DNA of 64,000 bases from Micropruina glycogenica (GTDB lineage Bacteria > Actinomycetota > Actinomycetes > Propionibacteriales > Propionibacteriaceae). Location: the NCBI RefSeq assembly GCF_900289045.1, contig NZ_LT985188.1:3658001-3722000 (forward strand), written 5' to 3'. Of the stretch, positions 16,146 through 24,100 are shown in pieces. Positions within the stretch are counted from its first letter, which is position 1; each line of letters opens with the position of its first letter. The position numbers and the translations under genes are program-made. The notes beneath the pieces are model-generated. The model made no database searches, was not told where the DNA came from, and worked only from the letters and a program-made list of their open reading frames with translations.

Positions 16146-16586
16146 GTGGGTTGGGAATTCCCGGCGATTCTCGGTGGCGCCCTGGTGGTGTCGCTGCTGC
16201 TCGGCCTGTGGCAGCAGGCCCGCTATGCGCGCTCGGTGAACGCGATGGTCAAGCAGCACCACGGCAAGGGCCGCATTCTGGTCACCGGTCGTGGTCTGGG
16301 CAGGCTGAAGGGCACCATCGTCATGCTCGTCATCGACGATGCGGCCGATGAGGTGCTGGCCGCCAGCAAGCTGCGCGGCACCACGATCTTCGCCACCGCC
16401 AAAGACGCTCCCGACCTGCTCGGCCCGGTCGCCACGTTGCGTGAGCGGGCCGGCGACAAGCAGACCGGCAAGGCCATCGACATGGCACTCGACCAACTGA
16501 AAGCAACCCGCGCCCGGGCGGGTGAGAGCCGGGTCGTCACCCCGCCGCCCCCCGCCGGCACGGCCAGAAGAAAGGTACAACGATGA
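16146..16586 (+). CDS. gutM: GutM-like glucitol operon accessory protein
   Basis: 146 aa beginning at GTG 16146. An N-terminal hydrophobic helix (about 3-21), then RYARSVNAMVKQHHGKGRILVTGRGLGRLKGTIVMLVID, the GutM family core. In E. coli GutM is described as an activator of the glucitol operon; family members are short, membrane-tethered proteins that track with srl genes. The last 4 bp overlap the next oxidoreductase. The C-terminal tail is Pro/Arg rich. Family assignment is fairly sure; its role here is not. Confidence 0.8.
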   Translation: MGWEFPAILGGALVVSLLLGLWQQARYARSVNAMVKQHHGKGRILVTGRGLGRLKGTIVMLVIDDAADEVLAASKLRGTTIFATAKDAPDLLGPVATLRERAGDKQTGKAIDMALDQLKATRARAGESRVVTPPPPAGTARRKVQR

Positions 16587-17884
16587 GCTACAGCAAGCGG
16601 CTGCAAGAGCGCGAGCGGGCCACCGGACGCCCCGTCAGGGTTGGTGTCGTGGGCGCCGGCCAGATGGGTTCGGGCCTGGTCGCCCAGATCAATCGCGTGC
16701 CCGGGCTGGTGATGTCTGCGGTGGCCGACATCGACATCACTCGGGCCGAGAAGGCGCTCGCCGGTGCCGGGGCCGAGCAGGTGACCACCACCGACGACCT
16801 CACCGACGCCGCGGCCGCCATCGAGCGCGGCCAATCGGTGGCGTTGAGCAACGGCATGGCGCTCACCAAGCTGCCGCTCGACGTGATCGTCGAGGTGTCA
16901 GGTGTGCCCGACGTGGCGGCCGAGATCGCCTACGCCGGCCTGATCGCGGGTAAGCACACCCTGCTGATGACCGTCGAGGCCGACATCACCGTCGGTCTGC
17001 TGTTGGCCGGCATGGGCAACAAGCCGGGCGGCCCCATCTATGCCGTCTGCCGCGGCGACGAGCCGCCCGAGTGCCTCAAACTGATCGAGTACGCGCAAGA
17101 CATCGGCCTGCAGGTCGTGGTGGCGGGCAAGGGCAAGAACAACCCGATGCGGCCCACCGACACCCCCACCGACGTGGCCGACGAGGCCAGGGCCAAGGGC
17201 ATGAACCCCAAGATGCTGTGCTCGTTCACCGACGGCAGCAAGACCCAACTCGAGATGTGCGCGCTCAGCAACGCCACCGGCTACCCGGTCGACGTGCCCG
17301 GCATGCACGGCGTGGCCTGCTCGGTCGACGAACTGGCGCTCAAGCTGGTGCCCGAGGGCGTCGGCGGCGTGATGAGCACCGAGGGCCCGTTCGTCGAATA
17401 CGTCACCGGCAACGTGGCACCCGGCGTGTTCGTGATCGCCAAGTCGACCAACGACGTGGTCACCCATGAGCTCGACTACCTCAAGCTCGGGAAGGGCCCC
17501 TACTACGCGTTGTACCGGCCCTACCACCTGGCGTCCATCGAGGCGAACCTGTCGATCGGCGAGGCCATCATCGACGGCCGCTCGACCTTTCACCCGATCG
17601 GCTGGACCAGCGAGGTCACCGCGGTGGCCAAGTCCGACCTGGCGGCGGGCACGAAGCTCGAAGGCATCGGGGGCCACCACGTGCACGGCTTCACGGTGCC
17701 GGCGACCGACGCCAAAGCGGCGGGTGCGGTGCCGATCGGCCTGATCGCCGGGTGCACGCTGGTGCGCGACGTCGCCGCCGGCGCGACCGTGACGTACGCC
17801 GACATCGAGCTGGACGAGGGCCGTCCCATCGTCGCGATGCGGCGACTGCAAGATGCGATGCTGGCCACCGGCACGCTCGGCTGA
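16583..17884 (+). CDS. DRL-like (DXP reductoisomerase-like) oxidoreductase with SAF domain
   Basis: 433 aa. Rossmann domain at about 18-130 with VRVGVVGAGQMGSGLVAQI; a catalytic region like homoserine dehydrogenase (about 135-340), including VVVAGKGKNNPM, MLCSFTDGSKTQLEM and GPYYALYRPYHLASIE; a C-terminal SAF domain (about 346-415). This architecture is that of the homoserine dehydrogenase-like family containing DRL of Brucella abortus, which makes MEP from DXP in place of DXR. Other members are uncharacterised and often mislabelled FlgA or homoserine dehydrogenase. Linked to a polyol PTS, it probably oxidises an imported polyol phosphate with NAD(P). ispD-ispF lie 1.2 kb downstream. Membership in the functional DRL clade is untested. 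Confidence 0.8.
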   Translation: MSYSKRLQERERATGRPVRVGVVGAGQMGSGLVAQINRVPGLVMSAVADIDITRAEKALAGAGAEQVTTTDDLTDAAAAIERGQSVALSNGMALTKLPLDVIVEVSGVPDVAAEIAYAGLIAGKHTLLMTVEADITVGLLLAGMGNKPGGPIYAVCRGDEPPECLKLIEYAQDIGLQVVVAGKGKNNPMRPTDTPTDVADEARAKGMNPKMLCSFTDGSKTQLEMCALSNATGYPVDVPGMHGVACSVDELALKLVPEGVGGVMSTEGPFVEYVTGNVAPGVFVIAKSTNDVVTHELDYLKLGKGPYYALYRPYHLASIEANLSIGEAIIDGRSTFHPIGWTSEVTAVAKSDLAAGTKLEGIGGHHVHGFTVPATDAKAAGAVPIGLIAGCTLVRDVAAGATVTYADIELDEGRPIVAMRRLQDAMLATGTLG

Positions 17885-17942
17885 CCCCGGTCGCCGTACC
17901 CGTCACCCAGGCACCGCTCGATAGCGTGAGAGAAGGGCAACC

Positions 17943-18908
17943 ATGGCCGCCGGTCGCTCGCTCGACACCCTGGTCAGGGCCGCGCGCCTCTACTACGAAG
18001 ACGGTCTGTCGCAGGGCGAGGTCGCGCGGCGGCTCGGCCTGTCGGGGGCAACGGTGTCGCGGGTGCTGGCGCAGGCCCGCGAGCAGGGCATCGTCGAGGT
18101 GCTCATTCACGACCCCCGCTCGCCCGTGCAACGCGTGCACGAGATCGAGCAGCAACTGATCGAACGCTTCGGGCTGGCCGACGCGCGCGTAGGCGTCGCC
18201 TCGGCCGACACCGGAGCTCTGCGGCTGGTCGGACGGCTGGCCGCCGACCTGTTCGGTGAGCGGCTGGGAGCCATGCGCACCGTGGGCCTGAGCTGGGGCA
18301 CCACCCTCGAGGCGTTCGTGGCCGAAGTGCCGCACCGGGTCGTGCCGTTCATCAAGGTGCTGCCGCTCACAGGGGGAAACCCCGGCCTAGACACGGCCTC
18401 GGCCGGCGGCACGCTGGTGCAGGCTCTGGCGCGGCGCTGCGGCGTCTCGGCCGGGCGGCTGATCGCACCGGCCGTGGTCGAATCGCCCCACACCAAGGCC
18501 GTGCTGACGTCTGAGTCGGGCATCAAGGCAGCGCTCGAGGTGGCCGCCACGGTCGACCACGCGTTCGTGGGCATCGGCACCATCGGGGTGCGGTCGTCGG
18601 TCACCATCGTCGAAGACATGCGGCTGAACGACGCCGAACTGGCCGCCTTTCTGGCGCAGAAGCCGGCGGGCGACATCTTGGGCCGGTTCTTCGACGACAG
18701 CGGCGTCGAACTCGGCGCGCCCACCTCTGAGCGCATCATCGGGGTGACCCTCGACGACCTGCGCTCCGTGCCCTGCGTGGTCGGGCTGGCCGCGGGGCAA
18801 GAGAAGGCCCGCGGCGTGCTGGGCGGGTTGCGCACCGGCGTGGTGAACGTTCTGGTGGTCGATCTACCCCTGGCCCAGGCGGTGCTGCAACGCGGCGCGG
18901 CGGGTTGA
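17943..18908 (+). CDS. SorC/DeoR-type sugar-responsive transcriptional regulator
   Basis: 321 aa. N-terminal helix-turn-helix (about 8-52) with YYEDGLSQGEVARRLGLSGATVSRVLAQA, then a sugar-binding domain of the SorC type (about 60-318) with VGLSWGTTLEAFV, PLTGGNPGLDTASAGGTLVQALA and VGIGTIG. SorC regulators of polyol or sugar operons respond to phosphorylated substrates. As the last gene of the cassette, 58 bp after the oxidoreductase with its own GAGAAGGG ribosome site, it is the obvious local regulator, probably sensing the polyol phosphate or ketose phosphate. Confidence 0.93.
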   Translation: MAAGRSLDTLVRAARLYYEDGLSQGEVARRLGLSGATVSRVLAQAREQGIVEVLIHDPRSPVQRVHEIEQQLIERFGLADARVGVASADTGALRLVGRLAADLFGERLGAMRTVGLSWGTTLEAFVAEVPHRVVPFIKVLPLTGGNPGLDTASAGGTLVQALARRCGVSAGRLIAPAVVESPHTKAVLTSESGIKAALEVAATVDHAFVGIGTIGVRSSVTIVEDMRLNDAELAAFLAQKPAGDILGRFFDDSGVELGAPTSERIIGVTLDDLRSVPCVVGLAAGQEKARGVLGGLRTGVVNVLVVDLPLAQAVLQRGAAG

Positions 18909-19069
18909 CCCGGTCGGCCTGAGGGGCGCGGACCGCAGACCTATACTGCCGCTGTGCTTCTTACGCGGCCACTGCCTCCTGCCGGCTGCGCGACGCCCGT
19001 ACGGCGCCTCGCTGCGTTCTCATCGGTCAACACACCACGACCGCGCGCCGTTCGCCCGGGCGACCGCTG

Positions 19070-19876
19070 ATGGCCACGACAACAGAGCCGATTCCCGCGG
19101 TCATCGTCGCCGCGGGGCGCGGCGTACGCTTCGGCGGCCCGATTCCCAAACCGGTCACCACCCTGGCCGGCAAGGCCGTCGTCGCCATGTCGGTCGAGGC
19201 CATGGCCGCGGGCGGGTGCACCCACGCGATCGTGGTGATTCCCCGCAACGGCGAGCACCATTTTCAGCCCGTGCTGGCCGCCTCGCCGATTCCCGTCACC
19301 CTGGTCGAGGGCGACGAGACCCGGCAGGCGTCCGTGCGCCAGGGCATCGCGGCGATCCGCATGAAACCCGAACTGAAGGGCGCCCATGTGGTGCTGGTTC
19401 ACGACGCGGTTCGTCCACTCGTGCCGGCCACGGTGGTGGCCCGGGTGATCGGCACCATTCGCGGGGGAGCGGTCGCGGTCGCGCCGGCGATTCCGGTGGC
19501 CGACTCGATTCGTGAAGAAACCGACGACGGACGCCTGGTGATCGTCGACCGCGAACGGCTGCGGGCCGTGCAGACCCCGCAGGGCTTCGATCTGGACGTG
19601 CTCGAGGCCAGCCACGACTACGCCGACGAGCAGCAGATCGCCTGCACCGACGACATCTCGGTGTGTGAGGCCGCCGGCCACCCGGTCAGGCTGGTCAAGG
19701 GCGCGATGACCTCGCTGAAGATCACCTCGGCCACCGACCTCGACCTGGCCCACGCCTTTCTCAAGCTGCGCGCCGGCTTCGGGCGGCACTCGTTCCGCCG
19801 GGTGCTGCGGCATCGTCCGTTCGCCTGGGTGGTGAAGCCGGCCGAGCCTGCGCCGGTGATCAGGAGCCCCGAATGA
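19070..19876 (+). CDS. ispD: 2-C-methyl-D-erythritol 4-phosphate cytidylyltransferase
   Basis: 268-aa MEP-pathway enzyme joining MEP and CTP to CDP-methylerythritol. Motifs: [19 protein letters not shown] (CTP loop), [37 protein letters not shown] and [14 protein letters not shown]. It is longer than the usual 230 or so aa because of a basic C-terminal tail of about 35 residues ([20 protein letters not shown]) absent from typical IspD. A TATACT -10-like hexamer at 18942-18947 implies a leader of about 115 nt. The stop overlaps ispF (ATGA). The usual carD-ispD adjacency is interrupted by the 8.4-kb cassette. Confidence 0.95.
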   Translation: MATTTEPIPAVIVAAGRGVRFGGPIPKPVTTLAGKAVVAMSVEAMAAGGCTHAIVVIPRNGEHHFQPVLAASPIPVTLVEGDETRQASVRQGIAAIRMKPELKGAHVVLVHDAVRPLVPATVVARVIGTIRGGAVAVAPAIPVADSIREETDDGRLVIVDRERLRAVQTPQGFDLDVLEASHDYADEQQIACTDDISVCEAAGHPVRLVKGAMTSLKITSATDLDLAHAFLKLRAGFGRHSFRRVLRHRPFAWVVKPAEPAPVIRSPE

Positions 19877-20349
19877 CGCTGCCCCGGGTGGGCATCGGCA
19901 GCGACGTGCATGCGCTGGCCGACGGCGTGCCCATGTGGGTGGCGGGTCTGCACTTCGCCGACGAGCCGCGCGGCCTGGCCGGCCATTCCGACGGCGACGT
20001 CGCCTGCCACGCGATCTGTGACGCCCTGCTGTCAGCGGCCGGGCTGGGCGACCTGGGCAGCACCATCGGCACCGACCGCCCCGAATGGGCGGGTGCCTCA
20101 GGGGTGCGGTTGCTCACTGAGATCGCGGTGCTGGTGCGGGCCGCCGGGTTCGAGATCGGCAACGTGGCGGTGCAGGTGATCGGCAACCGTCCGCGGCTGC
20201 TGCCGCGCAGGCGCGAGGCCGAAGAGTTGCTGTCGGCCACCCTCGGCGCACCGGTGTCGGTGGCGGGCAAGACCACCGACGGGTTGGGGCTGACCGGGCG
20301 GGGTGAAGGCGTGGCCGCGCTGGCGACGGCGTTGATCGTCGCGTCATGA
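19873..20349 (+). CDS. ispF: 2-C-methyl-D-erythritol 2,4-cyclodiphosphate synthase
   Basis: 158-aa trimeric MEP-pathway enzyme. Metal ligands are visible in GIGSDVHAL (D and H) and [17 protein letters not shown]; the substrate segments are [14 protein letters not shown] and [19 protein letters not shown]. It acts two steps after IspD (IspE between). Normal length. It is coupled at its start to ispD and at its stop to a GNAT gene (both 4-bp overlaps), forming one transcription unit. Confidence 0.96.
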   Translation: MTLPRVGIGSDVHALADGVPMWVAGLHFADEPRGLAGHSDGDVACHAICDALLSAAGLGDLGSTIGTDRPEWAGASGVRLLTEIAVLVRAAGFEIGNVAVQVIGNRPRLLPRRREAEELLSATLGAPVSVAGKTTDGLGLTGRGEGVAALATALIVAS

Positions 20350-21044
20350 CCGACCCGATCGCCCTGTGCGCCGAGGGCGAGGCGGCCTGGCATCGCTTCG
20401 CCTACGACTCGCTGGGCTCCGGCTGGGCCGATGACGGACGACTGGCCCGCGCCGCCGACACCGTGCCCCACCCGTTTCTGCTCGGAGCGGTCACCCTGAC
20501 CCCGGACGCCACCGTGCCCGATGAGGTGCCCGGCATCGTCTGCGACAGTTATGCCCGGCTGAGCCTGCCCGGGCGGCGGGCCGAACCGACCGGCCACTGG
20601 ATGGTGCGCTCGGGCGGCGCGGCCGCACCCGTGTCGTCCGTGCCCGGCCTGAGCATCCGCCGGGCCGAGACCGACGACGACGTGGTCTGGTTCGAGGCGG
20701 TTGCCTTTCTGGCCGCCGACGGCACGCCGCCCTCACGCATCGGCGAGTTGCACCCGGCCGGCAGTCAACGGCAGCCGGGCGTCACGCTGCTGGTCGCCGA
20801 GATCGACGGCGAAGGGGTGGGCACCGCGTTGTCGATCGTGACGCCGCGGGTGAACAACATCGGTGCCGTGGCGGTGATGGCGGCGCAACGCGGCCGCGGC
20901 ATCGGCTCACTGCTCACCGAGGCGGCCGCTGCCGTGGCACCCGAGGTGACCGCGACCCTGTCGGCCACGCCTCTGGGCCGCGGCGTCTACGCCCGGTTGG
21001 GTTTCACCGAGGTCGGACGCCCGCTGCACCACCACCCGGTCTGA
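20346..21044 (+). CDS. GNAT-family N-acetyltransferase
   Basis: 232 aa. The C-terminal half (about 100-232) is a GNAT fold with the acetyl-CoA P-loop [16 protein letters not shown] and the terminal [12 protein letters not shown] beta-strand; the N-terminal 95 residues are unassigned and may be a second, degenerate GNAT half. The gene overlaps ispF by 4 bp. The substrate is unknown and no link to isoprenoid synthesis is suggested by the sequence. The IS110 element is inserted 16 bp downstream. Confidence 0.85.
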   Translation: MTDPIALCAEGEAAWHRFAYDSLGSGWADDGRLARAADTVPHPFLLGAVTLTPDATVPDEVPGIVCDSYARLSLPGRRAEPTGHWMVRSGGAAAPVSSVPGLSIRRAETDDDVVWFEAVAFLAADGTPPSRIGELHPAGSQRQPGVTLLVAEIDGEGVGTALSIVTPRVNNIGAVAVMAAQRGRGIGSLLTEAAAAVAPEVTATLSATPLGRGVYARLGFTEVGRPLHHHPV

Positions 21045-21067
21045 ACCACCCGCTGGTCGAGACGCTT

Positions 21068-22138
21068 CTATGTCTTGTCAAGGGTGGTCGTGTTGAGGTG
21101 TCGGAAGATTTGGCGGGCGATGTAGCGCTTGAGGCAGCGTCGGATTCGGGGTTTGGTTTGGCCTTGCTGTTTGCGTTTCTTGACGTAGGCCTTGGTGGTT
21201 TCGTCGTGTCGCATGCGGGTGTTCGCGATGGAGTTCAGGGCTGAGTTGAGTTGTCGGTCGCCGGTGCGGTTGAGGCGATGATCCTTGGAGTTGCCCGAGG
21301 AGATCTCCAGGGGGCAGACGCCGCCGATCTTGGCGAAGCCGGCTTCGTCATGGATGCGGCCGGGGTGAGACCAGACGGCGAGCACAATGGCGGCGTTGAT
21401 GGGTCCGAGGCCGGGCAGGTCGAGCAGGGTTGGTTCGAGTTCACGCACGAGGGCGTTGATGGCTTTCTCGTTGCTGTCGAGGTCGGCGTCCAGGGTGTGG
21501 ATGCGGGTGGCGAGGCGGTGCGCTTCGGTGCGGGCGATCCGGGCCAGGGTGGTGTCGGTGGGCCGCTTGCGCCAGCCCGCAATGAGGCTGATGTGGACCT
21601 TGTTGATTCCCTTGCGGGCATCGATGTCGAGGTTGTGGGTGCGTAGCAGCGCGGTGAGCTGGTTCTTGGAACGGGTCCGGTCGCGTCGCATGCTGTCGCG
21701 GGCGGTGAGCAGGATCTGCAGCGCGGCACGGGTATGGCCGGCGCGTCGGTCGGCGAGCCGTTCGCTGTCCTTGGGTAACGCGCCGCGGGCAGCGACCAGG
21801 GCATCGATGTGGTCGTTCTTGCCGCTGCCACGAGCCCGTTTCGGCGAGGGTGCGTCGACGACCCGGTAACCGCGTGCGGCGAGCAGCTCGGCTGCCTGGG
21901 CGCCGTAACTGCCGGTGCCTTCCATGCTGATCAGCACCTGGTCGACAGCTGGGTTGTCGTCAACACTGGTGCGGCGGCTGATCCAATCCACGGCCCGCAA
22001 CAAGCCCGCGGCATGGGTGGGGAACTTCCCGTGGGTGATCTGGCCGCCGCTACGGGTCTCCACGATCGCGTAATGATGAGTGGCGGCGTGGGTGTCCACA
22101 CCCACCACATAGGTGTAGGTATCTGCAACGATGGCCAT
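21068..22138 (-). CDS. IS110-family transposase (DEDD recombinase)
   Basis: 356 aa from ATG at 22138. The N-terminal RuvC-like DEDD domain has VVGVDTHAATHHYAIVE (first Asp), VLISMEGTGSYG (Glu) and KNDHIDALVAARGA (Asp pair); a coiled middle region follows; the C-terminal transposase_20 domain has LLDLPGLGPINAAIVLA, FAKIGGVCPLEISSGNSKDHRLNRTGD with the catalytic Ser region, and a basic end. The length is normal and the frame intact, so the element may be active. The enzyme cuts and rejoins DNA guided by the RNA encoded upstream. Confidence 0.95.
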   Translation of the reverse strand: MAIVADTYTYVVGVDTHAATHHYAIVETRSGGQITHGKFPTHAAGLLRAVDWISRRTSVDDNPAVDQVLISMEGTGSYGAQAAELLAARGYRVVDAPSPKRARGSGKNDHIDALVAARGALPKDSERLADRRAGHTRAALQILLTARDSMRRDRTRSKNQLTALLRTHNLDIDARKGINKVHISLIAGWRKRPTDTTLARIARTEAHRLATRIHTLDADLDSNEKAINALVRELEPTLLDLPGLGPINAAIVLAVWSHPGRIHDEAGFAKIGGVCPLEISSGNSKDHRLNRTGDRQLNSALNSIANTRMRHDETTKAYVKKRKQQGQTKPRIRRCLKRYIARQIFRHLNTTTLDKT

Positions 22139-22204
22139 CGGTGTCTGAGCCTCCTGTTTTCGGGATGTTGGGCATCGAGCCGGTCGAACCGGCGCGGCCA
22201 TCCC

Positions 22205-22440
22205 GGGGAAAGAGTCACCCGTGGCGTTACTGTGATCGGTCACCCCGCCAAAGCGGTGGGACGGGCTTCTATCAGGCCAACGAGTGGGCCGGGATGGTCG
22301 GCCGGTTCTCCGTGCACGAGCCGGACAGATCTCGACCAAGACACCCCGCACAATTGCGGACGGTCAGCTTGTCGAAGGGTCACGACCCGCACACGAACAA
22401 CCGGTCCCACCACCCTGCCAGCTAGCCCCAGGCCAGCCAC
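22205..22440 (-). ncRNA. Predicted IS110 bridge RNA with target and donor loops
   Basis: On the element strand, 22375-22366 reads TCGACAAGCT, identical to the left target half plus core; 22339-22331 reads TTGGTCGAG, which pairs with the right half CTCGACCA. The two are separated by a CCGCA/TGCGG hairpin (22346-22359). Nearer the transposase a second loop has ATAGAAGC (22272-22265), identical to the element right end at 21071-21064, and TCACAG (22235-22230), complementary to the left end CTGTGA at 22455-22450, around a CCGC/GCGG hairpin (22245-22256). This is the two-loop plan of IS621-type bridge RNAs. Exact ends are estimates. Confidence 0.8.
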
Positions 22441-22455
22441 CACCAACTCTCACAG

Positions 22456-22776
22456 CTTGTCGAGACCATTGGTTGAGCTTGTCGAGTCCCCCATGGTGCG
22501 TCTGCTGCCGCGGAGCGGCGCCGCCCCTGTGCCGCCTTTGCTGGACTGCTCGGCTAGCGCCTCGCAATGCGCAAACGCCCGACCACGCCCTGACAGGGGC
22601 GCCCCCGCACCGCTTTGAGCTGCTCCGTGCGCAGGCCGACCCACCGTTGGGGAAGTTTGCCGAGACCTCGTTGGTCGAGGCGTCGCTACCCGTCGGTCGA
22701 GCTTGTCGAGACCTACGTGATGCGGGTCGTTCCACTACCTCGCCACGGTCTCGACACGCTCGACCAGCGCCGACGC
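22456..22776. repeat. Repeat-filled gap without genes
   Basis: 321 bp with no credible gene. It carries GGTTGAGCTTGTCGAGTCC (22471-22489), GGTCGAGCTTGTCGAGACC (22692-22711) and GGTCTCGACACGCTCGACCAGC (22746-22767) of the TCGAG family, plus one copy of a roughly 130-bp element (22490-22620) described separately. Confidence 0.8.
22490..22620 (-). repeat. About 130-bp dispersed element, copy 1
   Basis: Near-identical in inverted orientation to 28951-29075. The shared core reads GGGCGTTTGCGCA, then GCGAGGCGCTAGCCGAGCAG. Its ends carry imperfect inverted repeats, GGCGCCGCCCCTGT (22517-22530) against ACAGGGGCGCC (22593-22603), so it resembles a MITE or large REP-like unit. No coding capacity is credible. 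Confidence 0.85.
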
Positions 22777-23952
22777 TCAGCGCACCTGGCTGTCGCGCGC
22801 GGTGTAGGTGTTGCACTGGCCGATGTCGCCGTTGGCGTTCAACCCGGTTTCGAACCACTTCTGCCGGGTGGCGCCCAGGCCGTGGCCCTCGTCGATGTTC
22901 TGCTTGCCGGTGAGCACGTCGTCGCCGATGTTGTAGGCGATCTGCTTCAGGGCGTCCAGGTCGCTGTTGCTCAAGCCCTGGCTGTCGCCCACCGAATTCA
23001 CCCAGATGCCCGCCATGCAGTCGGCCTGCATTTCGAGCCGGCGCGAGTAGACGTTCGCGGCGGCCTTGGTGGTGGCCTTCTGTTCCCACGCCATGCTCGA
23101 GATGCCGATGCCGGTGCGGTACTGAATGGCGTGGCCGAACTCGTGCGCCAGCACCATCTCCATCAAGAACCGGCTGGTGCGCAGGCTGGGCGAGAAGATC
23201 CTCGGCAACTCCATGCCGTAGTAGATGCGCTGATCGGCGCCGCAGTACACGGCGTTCTTCAGGTCGTCCAGCTTGCCGCAGGCGGTCTGAATCGGCTGGC
23301 TGTAGGCCGCGGCCGGCGGCCTGGGCATCAGGAACCCGGCCTTCTGCATCGGTGTCTGCCACACCCGCACCAGACACGAGGTGAGGTCTTGCAGATGCGC
23401 GTTCAACTGCGATTCGGACGCGTTCACGGCATCGATCGGCTGCAGGTCGGGGCAGGCGGTCGGAACGGCGACCTGCTGGTCGTACACCTTGTTCTTCTGC
23501 AGCCACTCGGTGGCCTCGCTGTAGGTCTTGGGCTCGGGCAGGTCGGGCGGGTCGAGGTCGGGCGGCGGCGGGCTCCAGGTGTCTTGCGGTTGGGGTGAGG
23601 TGCCCTGCGATCCGCCCAGCATGTTGGCCACCACGATGGCGGCCAGCAGTACACCGCACAGCACGACCAGCGTCACCAGAATGCGGCTCAGCGGGTTGAG
23701 GCCCTGGGGTGCCCGGTTGAACTGACCCGGCTGCTGATAGCCGGGGCGTTGCGGGTAGCCACCGGGTTGCCGAGTGGGTACCTGCTGATAGCCACCGGGT
23801 TGCTGATAGCGGCCGCCCTGTGGGTAGCCGCCCGGCTGCTGGGGCCAGGCGGGTTGCCCGAACGACTGCTGCGGCCGGTTCCACCCCTGCGGCTGTTGCT
23901 GACCGCCCCAGGGCGACGGGTACTGCTGCTGGGGCCCGTACTGCTGCGTCAC
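22777..23952 (-). CDS. Membrane-anchored neutral zinc metallopeptidase
   Basis: 391 aa. A long cytosolic Gln/Gly/Pro-rich N-terminus (about 1-85, repeated QQPGGY units), one transmembrane helix (about 90-112, LVTLVVLCGVLLAAIVVANML), then an extracytoplasmic peptidase domain of the YpfJ-type neutral zinc metallopeptidase family with HEFGHAIQ (zinc HExxH) and the downstream Glu of RRLEMQADCMAG. Several Cys suggest disulfides outside the membrane. Start GTG at 23952 with TACAGT exactly 6 nt upstream, so leaderless. Substrate unknown. Confidence 0.9.
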   Translation of the reverse strand: MTQQYGPQQQYPSPWGGQQQPQGWNRPQQSFGQPAWPQQPGGYPQGGRYQQPGGYQQVPTRQPGGYPQRPGYQQPGQFNRAPQGLNPLSRILVTLVVLCGVLLAAIVVANMLGGSQGTSPQPQDTWSPPPPDLDPPDLPEPKTYSEATEWLQKNKVYDQQVAVPTACPDLQPIDAVNASESQLNAHLQDLTSCLVRVWQTPMQKAGFLMPRPPAAAYSQPIQTACGKLDDLKNAVYCGADQRIYYGMELPRIFSPSLRTSRFLMEMVLAHEFGHAIQYRTGIGISSMAWEQKATTKAAANVYSRRLEMQADCMAGIWVNSVGDSQGLSNSDLDALKQIAYNIGDDVLTGKQNIDEGHGLGATRQKWFETGLNANGDIGQCNTYTARDSQVR

Positions 23953-24100
23953 GCGAACACTGTAACCGTCGGAGCGGGTCGATCAGAGCCCCCGGGTGGC
24001 AGCAGATCGCTGGGTGGGCAGCACTCGAAGCGGCACCCGATGCGGTAGTTTCGTGCTGCGCCGCGCGCTTACCGAGATGCCTCACTGCGAAGGGTCGATC

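Larger units (their letters stand above)
21060..22455 (-). mobile_element. IS110-family insertion sequence, about 1.39 kb
   Basis: The boundary is set by the interrupted repeat. The left flank ends CGCTGGTCG-AG (core AG 21060-21061) and the right flank begins AG-CTTGTCGAGACC (core 22454-22455). Joined, they recreate GCTGGTCGAGCTTGTCGAGACC, identical to intact copies elsewhere (reverse complement at 15657-15678). The only duplication is the 2-bp core (CT on the element strand), and there are no terminal inverted repeats, both typical of IS110. The transposase stop lies 8 bp from the right end; the 317-bp noncoding left end holds the bridge RNA. Confidence 0.9.

Noticed and set aside
16583..17884. 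Flagellar protein FlgA or a true homoserine dehydrogenase
   Set aside because: The SAF domain alone causes FlgA labels; the Rossmann core and DRL-like middle region show an oxidoreductase, and no flagellar or threonine genes are nearby.
19873..20349. Bifunctional IspDF fusion
   Set aside because: ispD ends in a stop that overlaps the ispF ATG by 4 bp; they are two coupled genes.
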